Source: QWOP01 sp003669605 (lineage in GTDB: Bacteria; Planctomycetota; Planctomycetia; Pirellulales; UBA1268). Taken from it: a stretch of 64,000 nt of DNA. The notes below the pieces were generated by a model. The model made no database searches, was not told the origin of the DNA, and was given only the letters and a program-made list of their open reading frames with translations. Below are positions 41,781 through 50,617 of the stretch, one piece after another. Each line of letters starts with the position of its first letter. Position 1 is the stretch's first letter. The translations under genes were made by a program, and so were the position numbers. Location: contig CANKIK010000002.1 of the NCBI GenBank assembly GCA_947481985.1, positions 1 to 64,000 of the forward strand, written 5' to 3'.

Positions 41781-43466
41781 TCATCGGGGGACCATCCAGG
41801 CCAGCGGCCCGGACTGGAGCCACACGAGCAAGCCCATCAGGACAGCCAACGCCAGACTGTGGGGGAAAACGCGACGGAGGATCGCCCCCTCCTGCCGCTC
41901 GACGCCTGTGGCCGTGGCGGAAACCACGATGCTCTGGGCATCGATCATCTTCCCCATCACGCCGCCGGTGCTGTTGGCGGTGCAGATCAGCAGCGGATTG
42001 AGCCCCAATTGCTCTGCGGTCACCCGCTGCAGGCTCCCGAACATAGCATTACTGGAGGTGTCGGAACCGGTCAGCGCCACCCCCAGCCACCCCAGCAAGG
42101 CCGCGAACAACGGGTAGGCAGGCCCGGTCCGGGTCATCGCCAGCCCAAGGATCACATCCGTGCCGCTGTAGCGGGTCACAAACGCCAGTGCCAGCATCGC
42201 CGCGATCGTCAAGAGCGCAGTCGAGAGCCGAGCCAGATTCTCCCACCAGATCACCCACGCGCGCCGCCAGGAGATCCCCAGCCAGGGAATCCCCACCAAG
42301 GCTGCCACGAGGATCCCGCTCCCCGCCGCCGACAACCAGTTGAAGCGGTACACGGCCCGCTCGATCTCCTGCGATTTGTGGGTCGCCGGCGGCACCTTTG
42401 CCACCCGGCCGTCGAGCAACGGCACGGGGAACTCTGGCGCCATCGTCGTTCCCGACACGACGCCCGCCGTGACGCTCTCCGGGCGGGCCTCGAGAGCCCC
42501 TTTCACCACCGGCAAGCCCCAGCAGAACACGGCCACCGACAGGAAGACCCACGGCATCCAAGCCCAGGCGATTCGCTCCGCGGAGTCGTGGACGTCGTCG
42601 CCACCCGCTCCGCTCCTGCCAGCCACTGCCTCCCCACCATGCCGCCAACATTCCCTCGGCTGCCAGACCCGCATGAACAGTGCCAAGCTCACCAAACTCA
42701 CCAGCCCACCGACCACATCCACCAGTGCCGCTCCGACGAAGTTCGCCATCAACCCCTGCACCACAGCGAACGACACCCCGCAGACGAGGACCGCCGGCCA
42801 GACTCCGACCAAGCCCCTCCATCCAGACATCGTCGCCACCATCCACGCCGGCACAATCAGCGAGAAAAACGGGAGTTGGCGACCGGCCATCATCGAGATA
42901 GCGTGCTCATCGAGCCCCGTCACCTTCGCCAGCGTCACAATCGGCGTCCCCAGCGCCCCGAAAGCCACCGGGGCCGTGTTGGCGATCAGCGCCAGGCAGG
43001 CTGCCTCCAGTGCCGGGAATCCGGCGCCGGTCAGCAGGGCTGCCGAGATCGCCACCGGAGCCCCAAAGCCGGCCGCTCCCTCCAGGAAGGCGCCAAATGA
43101 GAAGGCGATCAGCAGACCCTGGATGCGATGATCAGCCGACAGCCGTGTCACCGAGCGCTTCATCACCTCAAGCGCCCCCGCCTCCACCGACAGGCTGTAG
43201 AGATACATCGCCGTGACGATGATCCATCCGATGGGAAACAACCCGAAAGCAGCGCCATACATCGCGGCGGCTAGCGCCGCATCCGCGGGCATGCCGACAA
43301 CACCGATCGCCAGCACCAGCGCCGTTGCCAACCCAGCCAGGGCCGCTCGCTGCGCCGACCATCCGCATCCCGCCAGCAGACCGAGGAGGACCACCAGCGG
43401 CAGCATTGCTGAGAGCGTCGAGAGCAGCGGGGAGGAGAGTGGGTCGTAGAGTTGCTCCCAGACCAT
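41781..43466 (-). CDS. lldP: L-lactate permease (LctP/GlcA family)
   Basis: A 561-residue transporter with about 13 membrane helices. It is of the lactate/glycolate:proton symporter family. Matching segments are LLGLLAGCGWSAQRAALAG, FGAFLEGAAGFGAPVAISAALLTG, NTAPVAFGALGTPIVTLA and the C-terminal TGSDTSSNAMFGSLQRVTAEQLGL. These are core motifs of LldP. It would supply lactate or glycolate to dehydrogenases; an FAD/Fe-S oxidoreductase lies 11 kb away and is not in the same operon. The start is Met 43466. Confidence 0.95.
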   Translation of the reverse strand: MVWEQLYDPLSSPLLSTLSAMLPLVVLLGLLAGCGWSAQRAALAGLATALVLAIGVVGMPADAALAAAMYGAAFGLFPIGWIIVTAMYLYSLSVEAGALEVMKRSVTRLSADHRIQGLLIAFSFGAFLEGAAGFGAPVAISAALLTGAGFPALEAACLALIANTAPVAFGALGTPIVTLAKVTGLDEHAISMMAGRQLPFFSLIVPAWMVATMSGWRGLVGVWPAVLVCGVSFAVVQGLMANFVGAALVDVVGGLVSLVSLALFMRVWQPRECWRHGGEAVAGRSGAGGDDVHDSAERIAWAWMPWVFLSVAVFCWGLPVVKGALEARPESVTAGVVSGTTMAPEFPVPLLDGRVAKVPPATHKSQEIERAVYRFNWLSAAGSGILVAALVGIPWLGISWRRAWVIWWENLARLSTALLTIAAMLALAFVTRYSGTDVILGLAMTRTGPAYPLFAALLGWLGVALTGSDTSSNAMFGSLQRVTAEQLGLNPLLICTANSTGGVMGKMIDAQSIVVSATATGVERQEGAILRRVFPHSLALAVLMGLLVWLQSGPLAWMVPR

Positions 43467-43502
43467 CGCTTCCTCCGTTGACCGGCTCCTCGAACCGAGC
43501 TC

Positions 43503-43934
43503 CTACAAACCGGTGAGCATCGCAATCAACGCCGCGGCGCCCACCAGCACGATCCCGCAGCCCATCATCCGCGCGATGGCGGGACGGTCGCTGTAGCGGT
43601 AGTCGTCTTTGGACACGGCCCGGAGGACAATGCGGTGCTCCCACATCCCAGCCAGCGTGGCCACAATCCCCAGGCCGATGAGCGTGGCGCCAAAGAGCTT
43701 GGTTTTCAATGGCGAGAAGCTACCGCCGTCGAGACTCACCGCCGCCTGACCTAAGCGCTCCATGCCAAAGCCGAGGCTGATCATGGCAAGGCTCGTGCGA
43801 ATCCAAGCCAGGAGCGTGCGATCGGCTGCCTCCCGGTTGCGCTCTCGTGCCAGTTCAGTGGTCACCACCGCGCCATTCCCATCCCGGTCGATGTCGACAT
43901 GCGGGAGCTGCGGCGGGGCAGGGGATGGATTCAT
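43503..43934 (-). CDS. DUF202 family membrane protein
   Basis: A 143-residue protein. The start at 43934 gives a soluble N-terminus (about 40 residues) followed by RNREAADRTLLAWIRTSLAMISLGFGMER, the DUF202 hallmark, and three membrane helices (about 40-65, 80-100 and 120-140). DUF202 proteins resemble YidH/YidG of E. coli and have no established function. It lies between the lactate permease and the alpha-2-macroglobulin gene, transcribed in the same direction. Confidence 0.88.
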   Translation of the reverse strand: MNPSPAPPQLPHVDIDRDGNGAVVTTELARERNREAADRTLLAWIRTSLAMISLGFGMERLGQAAVSLDGGSFSPLKTKLFGATLIGLGIVATLAGMWEHRIVLRAVSKDDYRYSDRPAIARMMGCGIVLVGAAALIAMLTGL

Positions 43935-43953
43935 GCCCGCCAGAATACCACGG

Positions 43954-46900
43954 TCACTTGACTTCCACTTTGACGCTCCCAGAGTGGGCTTGAAACTCCG
44001 GTGCGTAGCGGCTGCGGATGGCGGCAAATCCGCTTGATGCAGCGCCCCGATGGGCAGCCCGGAGCGAATACTCGAAGACATGCGTTCCTCGGGGGAGCCG
44101 CTCGAAGAAGAATTGCGTCGAGGCGTCGCGGACGGCCAGATACCAGCCCGCACCATCGGCCCACCGCCATCCGGAGAGGACGTCGATCGGCTCGGTGATG
44201 CTCGGCCGGTGGTCGGAGAGTTCGAGGAATTCGTACGCCCGGTCGCTGGTGACAACGAGGCGTACGACCAGTTCGTCCCCCACCTCGACCTGCGTCGTGC
44301 CATCGGCCTCCGCCGGCACCAGTTCCGGGCCCGCCTTCGTCTGCCGCTTCACAAACAACTGCTTGTCGATCGCCAGCTCCGCCCGGCCCACCGCGGGGAG
44401 ATTGGCGATGTCGTCGAGATACTGCCAGTGGACGCCGCCGAAGGCGAGCCCCTTCGCCTGCCGCGAGAGCGTGACGTTTCCCATCCGTGGCTCAATCTCA
44501 CGGCGCGTGAACCGCGTTTCCACAAAGCCGGTGCCCGCCTCCGCACGGGGCGCGCCGTCTTTTCCCGGCTCGAGTTTCTCGCCACCGACCTCGATCGTCA
44601 CCAGTTCCGTTGCGGCGAGGAGATCCTCGCCGCGGCCGAGGAGCGCGCCGACGGCATCGGCCGTGGCTTGGTTACCGCGCCACCGGCTCGTCCGCTTCTG
44701 TGACAGGAGCCAGACTTTCAGGGCCTCGACCGCGTCACGGTCGCCCGCCACCTCATCAAAAGCCTCGATCATGATCGCCTGCGTCTCGATCGGCGCCGCC
44801 GCCCACTGCCACCAGGCCGGATGGGGATCGCGCCACCACATCCCCTGCCAGGCATCCTGCTCCTCGCCCGGCTTGACGTCGGCGTCGACGGCGCGCTGCC
44901 GGAGGCTGTCGATGATCGAGAGGGCCGTTTCGCGGTCACCGGCGCGGGCAAGCGCAATCGCCAGATGCCCCTGCGAGCGCCTTGAATCGACCTTCATCCA
45001 GGTCATCCGCGCGTTGGTGCGCCAGAAATCGATCGCGGCAGCGGCTTCCCCCTGCGCGGGCATGTCGGCTGTGAAGAAGCTGCGCGCGTAGAGGGCTAGG
45101 GCCAGCCAAGAGTCGATCGTCGGCTCCCCCTTTCCTCTTTTTTCCGCTTCATTCCGCCACTCGACAAACTGGCCGTCGAGCCAGGGGAGCGTCGCCAGCG
45201 CCGGCTGGATGTCGATCCCCACGCCGGCGGAGCGGAGCCGGCCAAAACCCGAGATGATCGAGAGCGTCACCGGCGTGCAGGTGCGGCCGCCGGGGAACCA
45301 GGGCCAGCCGCCGTCGCCTGAGCGCATCCCTTCGAGGCGGCGGAGGGCAGACGCCTGCTCGTCGTTGGCACGATTGGCATCAAAGAGCAGGCCGATGCGG
45401 TGCCGCGCCTCGCGCTCGTCGACCGCTTCCCGCACCCACGGCGTCTCGCCGAGCAGCGTCTGCATGAGCTCCGAGTTCTTTTCGAGGGGGCTCTCGAGTG
45501 GCTTTTGGCCTGGCGGGGGACTGCGCCACTGTTGGAACGCTGCCGCGATCCGCTCATCAGAGCGGGCGATGTGGCCGGCCCAGGTGTTGGCGTAGAGCCG
45601 CGTGAAGAGCGACTCAACGCTCTCGTCAGTCGACTCGGCGATCGATGGCAGGGCGAGCACGGCATACCAGGCCGGATTCGACGCCGCCTGGACAACGAGC
45701 GACTGGCTGGCGATCGAGGGGTGATCCTTGACGGTTGCCAGCCGCTGGATGGTCACCGTTTTCGATCCGGGGCCGCGGAGCGTGATCGGCACCGACTCAT
45801 CGACGAGCACGCGCCGGGAAAGGACCGGTAGGAACGCCTCTTCACCGTCGGCGGCACGGCCCGCCGAGCCGGTGGCGAGATAGCGCAAGGTCTCCGTACC
45901 ATCGGGCACGCGCACCCGGAAGACCACCGGCTTCGACTGCCCGGCGGCAAGCTCAAAGGGCTGCTCGGCCGGCGTCTCAAGGAGGGCTTGGCGGGAGTCA
46001 CCGCTGCGAGCGTCGAAGAACTCCAGACGCACCTTCCCCGCAAGCAAGCCGGTGGAGCGGTTGCCCACCTTCACCGGGATCTCCACCACGTCCCCCTCGC
46101 GGAGGAAGCGGGGCACGACCGGCTCCACCATCAGGTCTTTCGCGGCCACGGCCGTGTCGAGGAGCGTGCCGGAGCGGAGGCTCGCGTCGTGGGCGAGCGA
46201 CTTGAACTGCCAGGTGGTGAGCGTGTCGGGAAGCGTGAACTCAATCGTCACGCTGCCATCATCGTTGCTTGTCAGGTGCGGCAGAAAGAAGGCCGTTTCG
46301 ACGAGGTTCTTTCGTGGTGGCGGCGGCGCAGCAGCGGTGTTCGCCGCCGGCGGCAGTCCTCCCCCCGCGCCCACGGCGGCGAAGTCCATCTCGAGGCCGA
46401 GGGCAACAGGCGCCCCCTTGGCCAGCATCCGGGCCGGGGCAGCAGCCCTACCCATCAGCCCTTCGGCCATCATCGCGTCAGCCATCATCGGTGCTGCCGG
46501 CATCGCGCCGCGCATCATCGGCATCATCCCGCGGCGGTTGAATCCGAAGAACTGCATCGACTGGGGGCCGAACGGATCACGGAACCGGCGGAAGCTGATC
46601 TCCACTGGCGCCTGCGGCACCGCCCAGCTGCCCACGATCTGCCCGAGGACCTCGGGGCGGTTACTGAAGACTGTGTTCACCGTCGAGGCCTCACGGCGGA
46701 AGAGCCCGGAGAGTCCCGGGGGCCAGGCGAGCGGGGAGAGGGCATCGAGCGACTGGTCGTAGAGCGTCGCCACGATCTCGGCGGGCACACCCTTCCCCGC
46801 CCCGTCGAGGGCGTCGTCAGCCGTCTTCACGCGTGCCCGCCAGACCTCTTTCGCTCCCGGTTCGACGCGGCGCGTGAACCGCTCCCAGGCGATCTCGAGG

Positions 46901-49900
46901 GTCTTGTTTGTCCAGGGGACATCAATCACCTGCTCCTTGAGATGCATCCGGCCATCGCGCACCATCCATGCGCGGAGCGTAAAGCCGCCGCGGTGATCGT
47001 CGCCGACCTCCACCCGCACCGGCCACTGCGTTCGCCCCGGTTCAGTCCAGTGGCGCGCGAAGAGCTTGCCGTCGCGCAGCACTTCCACGAGGACGCGGCC
47101 CTGGTCGTAGCCGGTGGCCACGAGCGCCTCAAACGTCCTCCCCGGTTGGGCGGTCATTGTCGCCGCGGTGAGCATCAGCGGCCGCTTGATCGTGGCGGCG
47201 GTGGCATCCGGGGCGATGACTTGAATCGTCTGGCGGGCTTTGACGTCGGGGGTGCCGTCGGCTTTGGCAACGACAAACTCCGCCCGATAAATGCCGGGCC
47301 CCAGTGTGACCTTCGCCACCGCCTTGCCGGTCACTCCGTCGGTGGTGTCTTCGGCTTTGAAGACCTCCTCGCCGCTCTCCCAGCCCTCGGGATCATTCGG
47401 ATCGGGAGTGGGAACCGCGGCCGGAATCCGCCCCGGCTTCCAACCACGTAGGGCCCCGGGGGCAACCCGCCCGGCGGCGCGGGGACGGACCACGGCGAAC
47501 GGTTGGAGGAGGTCGCCGCGAAGTGGCTGCTCCGGCTGGACGAGGCGACGGATCGTCAGCGTGCCCGTGGCTGCGCGCGGCTCGTCATCAAGAGACTGTG
47601 TCGTGACGGTGAGCGTCACCTCGGCTGGTGCGCCGTCCGGGCCGGTGGCCTGCCAGGCATCGGCCTTTACATCAATTTGAAGCGGCGCGAAGCCGGCGCG
47701 GACGGCCCGGTCGGCGGAGCGCGTCTCGCCAGCGGGATCGGTGATGTCGGCGATCACCCGGTAGGTGAACACCGGCAGGCTCTCGACCGGCACGCTCCGG
47801 TCAGGCTTGGCCGGAAACTCGACGGTGAACTTTCCATCGGCATCGGTCGTGGTGCTGCCGCGCGCGATCCGGGCAGGGGCCCCCTCGAACGGCAGCCAGG
47901 GGAAGAACCAGCGACACCACGGGGGGAACCGCATCTGCCGCTCAACCCGGTAGCGGACCTTGGCGCCAGCCACCGGCAGGCCGGTGTAGGTGGTGGCGGT
48001 GCCGACGAGAGACACGGCCTTGTCGAGGACGACCGGATTGCGCGGCGCCGCGAGGTCAACCTTGAACTTCGGCCGCTTGTACTCCTCGACGCGCACCCCG
48101 AGGAAGCCGCTCACCCCCTCCGCTTCGGTGACGATCATCCATTGGCCCGGCAGGGCGCCTGAGGGAATGGCAAACTCGCCATGGAACGAGCCGGTCGCAT
48201 TCGACTTCTGCATCTGCCGGGAAAGCTCGCGGCCGTTTGAATCGCGGAACGTCACGTTCACTTCCCGATCGGCCAGCGCCCGGTAATCGCCCTTCGTCCG
48301 ATCGGCGTGGGCGAGGATTCCCTTGTAGCGGACGATCTGCCCGGGGCGGTGGATGCCGCGGTCGGCCATGAGGATGAAGCTCGCATGCTGCTGCGGCTGC
48401 TCCTGCTGCCAGACCGAAAGCGGATCGGAGGCGATCTCGTGCAGGGCGCCGTCGAGGGTCGCCGAGAACTGAAGGAGCGTCTCACGCTGCGGTGCGACGG
48501 CAAGCTCGTAATAACCGTCGGCGTCGGTCGTCACCTTGCCGGCCGGCTCGAACGGCGCGGGGTTGCCAGCCTGGGCGCGAACGAAGGCCTGCACGGTGGC
48601 GCCGGCCAAGGGGATGCCTGTGGCGCTGTCGACGACATGACCGGCCAAGGGGCCGCCGGCGCCGGTGAAGACGTTCGTGCGCTGGACCACTGCCAGCCGC
48701 GTTACCCACACAAGCGTCGTGGCCACGACGTTGTCGTCGGCGCCGAAGTCGTCGGCGGCGCTGGCGAGCACCCAATACGCACCGGGGGGGAGATCCTCGG
48801 GCGCCTTGATGTCGTGGGTCTGGTCGCGGAGGTTGTCCGTGGCGGGGAGGTCGACGGCGAAGGCCTTGAGAGGCTTCGCGGCGACGAGCTTCGCGCGATC
48901 GCCATCATCGAGCCACTGCCACTGCGGCTTGCCGGCCCGGAGGCGAGCGTGCCAGTCGGCCTTCACGATGCGAACGTGGACTTTCGTGAGGTTTTTGTAC
49001 CGAGCCCGGATCGTCGGCCAGGGGGCGGTCCAGGTGCGCTCGGTGAACACGTCGAGCGACTTGCCGTCGATCTCGGCGACGAGGTTTTTGCAGAGCTTGC
49101 CCCCGGCGGAATCGGGATGGGCCGCGGCGCCGGCGGCGGCGATCTCCCGGGCCCTGACCACGGCGTCGTCGTCTTCCCAGAGGCGCAGAATGCCTGCCAG
49201 CCGATGGCGGACCATCGCCGCGACCTCGTTCTCGCCGCAGTCAGCCAGCAACGCCTCAAGCGCCTTTGTCGTTCGTGCGTTGCGTTCGTCGTCACCGCCG
49301 GGGGAGAGCGCGCTTGCGCTTGCCCGCTCAATCCGGTCGAGATCGGCCGAGAGCAGCGCCGTGCGGTCGGCGTCGCCGGCGTGGGCCTCGAGAAGGCGGC
49401 GGAAGAGCCTCATCTCCCCGAGGAGGGGTGAATCGGAGTCGGTCGTGGCTTCCTCCGGCTGCCAGGCGAGGAACTCCGCGCGCGTGCCGAGGGGGGGGGC
49501 ATCGATGTCGAACTCGAAAACGTCTTCCGGATCGGCCAGGCCCCGTAGGCCCGACGCGGCGAAGGCGAGGGCGTCGTGCGCCACGACATCCCACACCGTC
49601 GGCCGCCAGGCGTCGGGCATCGAGCCCTTGTCGAGGATCTGATTCCAGTCGCCGACCGGAAGCCTCTGGAGGCGTTCGGCCGGATCGAGCGCGGCGGTGA
49701 ACCGGCGGCGGACCTCGGCGACGACGCGCGGCAGATCCCAGGAGGCAATGCCGGTGAGGCCGTCGACGGCTTTCCCTTCTTCGCTCACGCCGCCAGCAGC
49801 CCCTTGGGTACGCTGCGCAAAGCGCCCTTGGTTGTTCTGGAAAAAGCCCCAGGTCCAGTTGGCGAGGATCGCCTCGAGGACCGGTTTGACTTCGTCGGGT

Positions 49901-50232
49901 GCTCTTCCAATCGCCGCCTCAAGGCGAACCAGCCGCTCGGGGTCTTCGGGAGGCCGGTCGCCGGTGTCGGCATGGACTCTGGTGGCGATGGCGCGGGCGG
50001 CGTCGTCCCAGGCCCGCGCGGCGATCGCCGACAGTTCGAGGCCTTCGAGGGCTTTGAGGGCCGACTGCGGCTTCCCCTCGTCAAGCGCCTGTTGGACATC
50101 GCGCCACGCGGCATCCCGGAGCCCTGGGGCGGTGGCCGGCTCGGCCGCGTTGCTGGGGACAATCCTCACCATGACTGCGCCGAGCAGGAGGAGGCCGGCG
50201 AGCGCCGGGACGACACGTGGGGAGCGGGGCAC
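43954..50232 (-). CDS. Bacterial alpha-2-macroglobulin without the thioester motif
   Basis: A 2,092-residue exported protein. GTG 50232 is preferred, with GGAG 11 bases before it and a signal peptide directly following; the longer ORF from 50445 encodes an odd His-rich leader. It has MG-type domains (RGIHRPGQIVRYKGIL at mid-protein, VEEYKRPKFKVDL), a central RPVIVRRF-like bait-region equivalent rich in Met/Gly, then LPDTLTTWQFKSLAHD and the helical terpenoid-cyclase-like domain. At the thioester position, family C-x-EQ, this protein has S-V-E-S (residues 1538-1541), so it cannot form a thioester. It may trap proteases without covalent linkage, or do something else. Confidence 0.9.
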   Translation of the reverse strand: MPRSPRVVPALAGLLLLGAVMVRIVPSNAAEPATAPGLRDAAWRDVQQALDEGKPQSALKALEGLELSAIAARAWDDAARAIATRVHADTGDRPPEDPERLVRLEAAIGRAPDEVKPVLEAILANWTWGFFQNNQGRFAQRTQGAAGGVSEEGKAVDGLTGIASWDLPRVVAEVRRRFTAALDPAERLQRLPVGDWNQILDKGSMPDAWRPTVWDVVAHDALAFAASGLRGLADPEDVFEFDIDAPPLGTRAEFLAWQPEEATTDSDSPLLGEMRLFRRLLEAHAGDADRTALLSADLDRIERASASALSPGGDDERNARTTKALEALLADCGENEVAAMVRHRLAGILRLWEDDDAVVRAREIAAAGAAAHPDSAGGKLCKNLVAEIDGKSLDVFTERTWTAPWPTIRARYKNLTKVHVRIVKADWHARLRAGKPQWQWLDDGDRAKLVAAKPLKAFAVDLPATDNLRDQTHDIKAPEDLPPGAYWVLASAADDFGADDNVVATTLVWVTRLAVVQRTNVFTGAGGPLAGHVVDSATGIPLAGATVQAFVRAQAGNPAPFEPAGKVTTDADGYYELAVAPQRETLLQFSATLDGALHEIASDPLSVWQQEQPQQHASFILMADRGIHRPGQIVRYKGILAHADRTKGDYRALADREVNVTFRDSNGRELSRQMQKSNATGSFHGEFAIPSGALPGQWMIVTEAEGVSGFLGVRVEEYKRPKFKVDLAAPRNPVVLDKAVSLVGTATTYTGLPVAGAKVRYRVERQMRFPPWCRWFFPWLPFEGAPARIARGSTTTDADGKFTVEFPAKPDRSVPVESLPVFTYRVIADITDPAGETRSADRAVRAGFAPLQIDVKADAWQATGPDGAPAEVTLTVTTQSLDDEPRAATGTLTIRRLVQPEQPLRGDLLQPFAVVRPRAAGRVAPGALRGWKPGRIPAAVPTPDPNDPEGWESGEEVFKAEDTTDGVTGKAVAKVTLGPGIYRAEFVVAKADGTPDVKARQTIQVIAPDATAATIKRPLMLTAATMTAQPGRTFEALVATGYDQGRVLVEVLRDGKLFARHWTEPGRTQWPVRVEVGDDHRGGFTLRAWMVRDGRMHLKEQVIDVPWTNKTLEIAWERFTRRVEPGAKEVWRARVKTADDALDGAGKGVPAEIVATLYDQSLDALSPLAWPPGLSGLFRREASTVNTVFSNRPEVLGQIVGSWAVPQAPVEISFRRFRDPFGPQSMQFFGFNRRGMMPMMRGAMPAAPMMADAMMAEGLMGRAAAPARMLAKGAPVALGLEMDFAAVGAGGGLPPAANTAAAPPPPRKNLVETAFFLPHLTSNDDGSVTIEFTLPDTLTTWQFKSLAHDASLRSGTLLDTAVAAKDLMVEPVVPRFLREGDVVEIPVKVGNRSTGLLAGKVRLEFFDARSGDSRQALLETPAEQPFELAAGQSKPVVFRVRVPDGTETLRYLATGSAGRAADGEEAFLPVLSRRVLVDESVPITLRGPGSKTVTIQRLATVKDHPSIASQSLVVQAASNPAWYAVLALPSIAESTDESVESLFTRLYANTWAGHIARSDERIAAAFQQWRSPPPGQKPLESPLEKNSELMQTLLGETPWVREAVDEREARHRIGLLFDANRANDEQASALRRLEGMRSGDGGWPWFPGGRTCTPVTLSIISGFGRLRSAGVGIDIQPALATLPWLDGQFVEWRNEAEKRGKGEPTIDSWLALALYARSFFTADMPAQGEAAAAIDFWRTNARMTWMKVDSRRSQGHLAIALARAGDRETALSIIDSLRQRAVDADVKPGEEQDAWQGMWWRDPHPAWWQWAAAPIETQAIMIEAFDEVAGDRDAVEALKVWLLSQKRTSRWRGNQATADAVGALLGRGEDLLAATELVTIEVGGEKLEPGKDGAPRAEAGTGFVETRFTRREIEPRMGNVTLSRQAKGLAFGGVHWQYLDDIANLPAVGRAELAIDKQLFVKRQTKAGPELVPAEADGTTQVEVGDELVVRLVVTSDRAYEFLELSDHRPSITEPIDVLSGWRWADGAGWYLAVRDASTQFFFERLPRGTHVFEYSLRAAHRGAASSGFAAIRSRYAPEFQAHSGSVKVEVK

Positions 50233-50617
50233 GGCGGGAAACTCCGGAGGGAGGAGCGGTGCGGGGGTGGGGCAGGAAACGGGGCGTGCGGCGCAAAGCG
50301 ACAAAAGTTGTAACGGGACATGCTGGACTCGCTCGACATGCTTGTCATGCTGGTCATGCTGGACATGCTTTGTCATGCCCCATCGGCCGCCGCCATGGGA
50401 ACACGTGGCGGAGGGAGCCGCGTTACAGCCCCACCAGGGCGGCACTTTGAAAGTCTACGCCGAGCGGGCCAAAGACACTGTGCGCTGTTTCTCAGGTGGG
50501 CTGGGATTCCTTCGTGCTTGCGGAGGGGTGAATTGCGTTTCCACCGCATCCTTTATACTTCGGGGTCGTTTTACCCGTTTTTCCGCTGCTGCTGTGGCAT
50601 TCGCCGAGGTGATTGAT
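50233..50617. other. Divergent intergenic region with CATG-rich tandem words
   Basis: The 385 bases between the alpha-2-macroglobulin gene and asnB contain no supported gene. From 50317 to 50378 the word CATGCT recurs about every 9 bases (GTCATGCTGGTCATGCTGGA). On the minus strand it reads as ATG-rich, His/Gln/Asp codons, the source of the over-long ORF. An asnB promoter follows at 50533. Confidence 0.6.
50533..50559 (+). promoter_or_regulatory. asnB: Promoter of asnB
   Basis: TTGCGT (50533-50538) and TATACT (50554-50559) are 15 bases apart, about 60 bases before the ATG. The short spacer makes it a weak candidate. Confidence 0.4.

Noticed and set aside
43954..50232. Idea of an antiphage or toxin system around the alpha-2-macroglobulin
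   Set aside because: Neighbours (DUF202, lactate permease, asnB) give no defence signature, and no nuclease, helicase or toxin motif is visible.
50233..50445. His/Gln-rich N-terminal extension of the alpha-2-macroglobulin
   Set aside because: It is the translation of a tandem CATG repeat. The signal peptide starts at GTG 50232 with a Shine-Dalgarno sequence.
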